A DNA stretch of 14,395 nucleotides from an uncultured Sphingomonas sp. GTDB taxonomy: Bacteria > Pseudomonadota > Alphaproteobacteria > Sphingomonadales > Sphingomonadaceae. Within the stretch, counting starts at the first letter, position 1. Every line of letters starts with the position of its first letter. Positions 12,934 to 14,395 of the stretch are shown one piece after another. The stretch lies in the NCBI RefSeq assembly GCF_946478955.1, contig NZ_CAMLDL010000033.1:1-14395 (forward strand). Direction: 5' to 3'. The translations under genes were made by a program, and so were the position numbers. The notes beneath the pieces were generated by a model that did no database searches, had not been told where the DNA came from, and worked only from the letters and a program-made list of their open reading frames with translations.

Positions 12934-14395
12934 CCCACCCGCCATTGGTCGCAGTCGTTGGCAACCCTAATGCCGGCAAGAGCGCGCTGTTCAACGCGCT
13001 AACGGGCGCACGGCAAAAGGTCGGCAATTACCCGGGGGTGACGGTTGAACGCCATGTCGGGAAAACGATCGGACCCGATGGTGCGCCGATCGACCTGATT
13101 GACTTGCCCGGCGCCTATTCGCTCGACCCGTCCAGTCCCGACGAAGCGGTCACACGCGACGTGCTTCTCGGAAAGCAGCAGGGGGAGCGTCTGCCGGACG
13201 CGCTCCTAATCGTGATCGACGCCTCAAATCTCGACAACCACTTGCGCTTCGCCCTGCAACTGATTCAGCTTGGCCTGCCGACGGTGGTTGCTCTCAATAT
13301 GATTGATCTCGCTAAGCGCGATGGGCTGGTGATCGACAGCGCAATGCTTTCGCAGGAACTGGGCGTACCGGTGATAGAGACGGTCGCGGTCCGCAAACGC
13401 GGCCTGGATGAACTACGTGTAACGCTCTCCGAACTGACAAAGAGGCCGCGCACGGTGCGGGCCGGTGAGGGCCCAGAACATGACCAGCTGCACTGGCAGC
13501 GCCGCGCGCGGGATATCGCCGTTGGCGCCATCCTCAGTGAAACGCCGACCCGGCGGATTACGCACCAGCTCGATGGGATATTTCTGCATCCGGTGATCGG
13601 ACCGATCATCCTTGCGCTCATCCTTTTCGTGATGTTTCAGGCCGTCTTCGCCTGGTCGGCCATTCCGGCCGACTGGCTCGACGCGCAGACCGTGGCGCTG
13701 GGGCAATGGGTGACCAACGTCATGCCGGACGGAATCCTTCGATCGCTGATTGTCGATGGCGTGATTGCGGGCGTCGGCGCAGTGATCGTGTTCCTGCCTC
13801 AGATTCTGATACTGTTTCTGTTCATTCTCGTGCTGGAATCGTCGGGATATATGGTCCGCGCAGCGTTCCTGATGGACCGGTTGATGAGCCATGCAGGGCT
13901 ATCGGGCCGCGCCTTCATTCCCTTGCTGTCCAGTTTTGCCTGTGCGGTGCCGGGGATCATGGCAACGCGGACGATCGAAGACCCCAAAGACCGCCTCACC
14001 ACCATCCTGGTCGCGCCGCTGATGACCTGCTCGGCGCGGCTTCCGGTCTATACGTTGATCATCGCGGCCTTCATTCCGGCAAGGACCGTCGGGCCGGGCT
14101 TGGGCCTTCAGGGCCTGGTCCTGTTCGCCCTCTACGTGGCGGGCGTTGTGGGCGCCCTGCTGGCGGCAATCGCACTCAAGCGGACCGTGGTGAAGGGCGG
14201 CGGCAGCAGTTTCATGATGGAGCTGCCAAAATATCAAATGCCGCGGATTGGCGACGTGCTGATCGGCCTTTGGCAGCGCGCGATGATCTTCCTGAAGCGC
14301 GCCGGCACGATCATTCTTTTCACCACCATCATCCTGTGGGCACTGGCCAGCTTCCCGAAAGCAGGTCCAGGGCAGAAGCAGTCGGATGTTTCGAT
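12930..14395 (+). CDS. feoB: Ferrous iron transport protein B, 3'-truncated by window edge
   Basis: FeoB is an inner-membrane Fe(II) importer with a cytoplasmic G-protein domain. The first 488 codons are present, uninterrupted; the remainder lies past the right edge. G1 is GNPNAGKS (11-18), the switch I region includes NYPGVTVE, G3 is DLPG (58-61) and G4 is NMID (123-126). The membrane part begins near residue 220 (HPVIGPIILALILFVMF). It includes the conserved SSFACAVPGIMATRTIED and LVAPLMTCSARLPVYTLII segments, with the cysteines proposed to line the iron path, then FMMELPKYQMP. The ATG overlaps the feoA stop, so the pair is translated together. Regulation by Fur or oxygen is common for feo genes, but no clear site is seen here. 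Confidence 0.97.
   Translation, partial: MTHPPLVAVVGNPNAGKSALFNALTGARQKVGNYPGVTVERHVGKTIGPDGAPIDLIDLPGAYSLDPSSPDEAVTRDVLLGKQQGERLPDALLIVIDASNLDNHLRFALQLIQLGLPTVVALNMIDLAKRDGLVIDSAMLSQELGVPVIETVAVRKRGLDELRVTLSELTKRPRTVRAGEGPEHDQLHWQRRARDIAVGAILSETPTRRITHQLDGIFLHPVIGPIILALILFVMFQAVFAWSAIPADWLDAQTVALGQWVTNVMPDGILRSLIVDGVIAGVGAVIVFLPQILILFLFILVLESSGYMVRAAFLMDRLMSHAGLSGRAFIPLLSSFACAVPGIMATRTIEDPKDRLTTILVAPLMTCSARLPVYTLIIAAFIPARTVGPGLGLQGLVLFALYVAGVVGALLAAIALKRTVVKGGGSSFMMELPKYQMPRIGDVLIGLWQRAMIFLKRAGTIILFTTIILWALASFPKAGPGQKQSDVS

Noticed and set aside
11862..12938. 358-codon open frame on the minus strand across the transporter end, COQ9 and feoA
   Set aside because: It runs antisense to three recognised genes, crossing their boundaries; a composition artefact.
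1..14395. Mobile element, prophage, CRISPR or tRNA
   Set aside because: No transposase, integrase, terminal repeats, repeat-spacer pattern or cloverleaf was found; the genes are housekeeping-like and uniform in composition.

Overview
The window looks like ordinary chromosomal DNA of a GC-rich alphaproteobacterium, most likely a member of the Sphingomonadales. The grounds are the codon bias toward G or C at third positions, a COQ9-type ubiquinone gene, a short 437-residue glutamyl-tRNA synthetase, a glutamine-dependent NAD synthase of about 550 residues, and a RibB protein with a helix-turn-helix front end. No insertion sequence, phage gene, integrase, tRNA, rRNA or CRISPR array was seen, and the long genes read without frameshifts.

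Layout. Positions 1-2335 are read leftward: prs, nat (arylamine N-acetyltransferase), rpmI (L35) and the beginning of rplT (L20), which runs off the left edge. From 2435 transcription goes rightward: nadE, gltX, a TonB-type energy transducer, a small one-helix membrane protein, and the riboflavin genes ribD, ribE, HTH-ribB and ribH (6589-9925). An old-yellow-enzyme family ene-reductase (9930-11018, minus) converges on ribH with a 4-bp gap. It diverges from an EamA/DMT-type exporter (11074-11964), which is followed by COQ9, feoA and feoB. feoB runs off the right edge.

How the genes fit together. ribD, ribE, ribB and ribH cover every riboflavin step except GTP cyclohydrolase II and the phosphatase. 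The RibA-like C-terminus of the RibB protein has lost the zinc cysteines, so that first activity is probably encoded elsewhere. The TonB-like protein and FeoAB point to metal uptake. COQ9 assists a di-iron hydroxylase in ubiquinone synthesis, which makes its place beside the ferrous-iron importer suggestive. nadE, prs and gltX are housekeeping genes.

Most notable signals: (1) the HTH-RibB-degenerate-RibA three-part protein, with a palindrome directly in front of its gene; (2) a 30-bp AT-rich near-perfect palindrome lying over the probable promoter of the TonB gene; (3) several starts without a Shine-Dalgarno sequence, the clearest being the GTG of nadE, about one -10-to-start distance after a -10-like element, which suggests leaderless mRNAs. 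No wholly new multi-gene system is evident.
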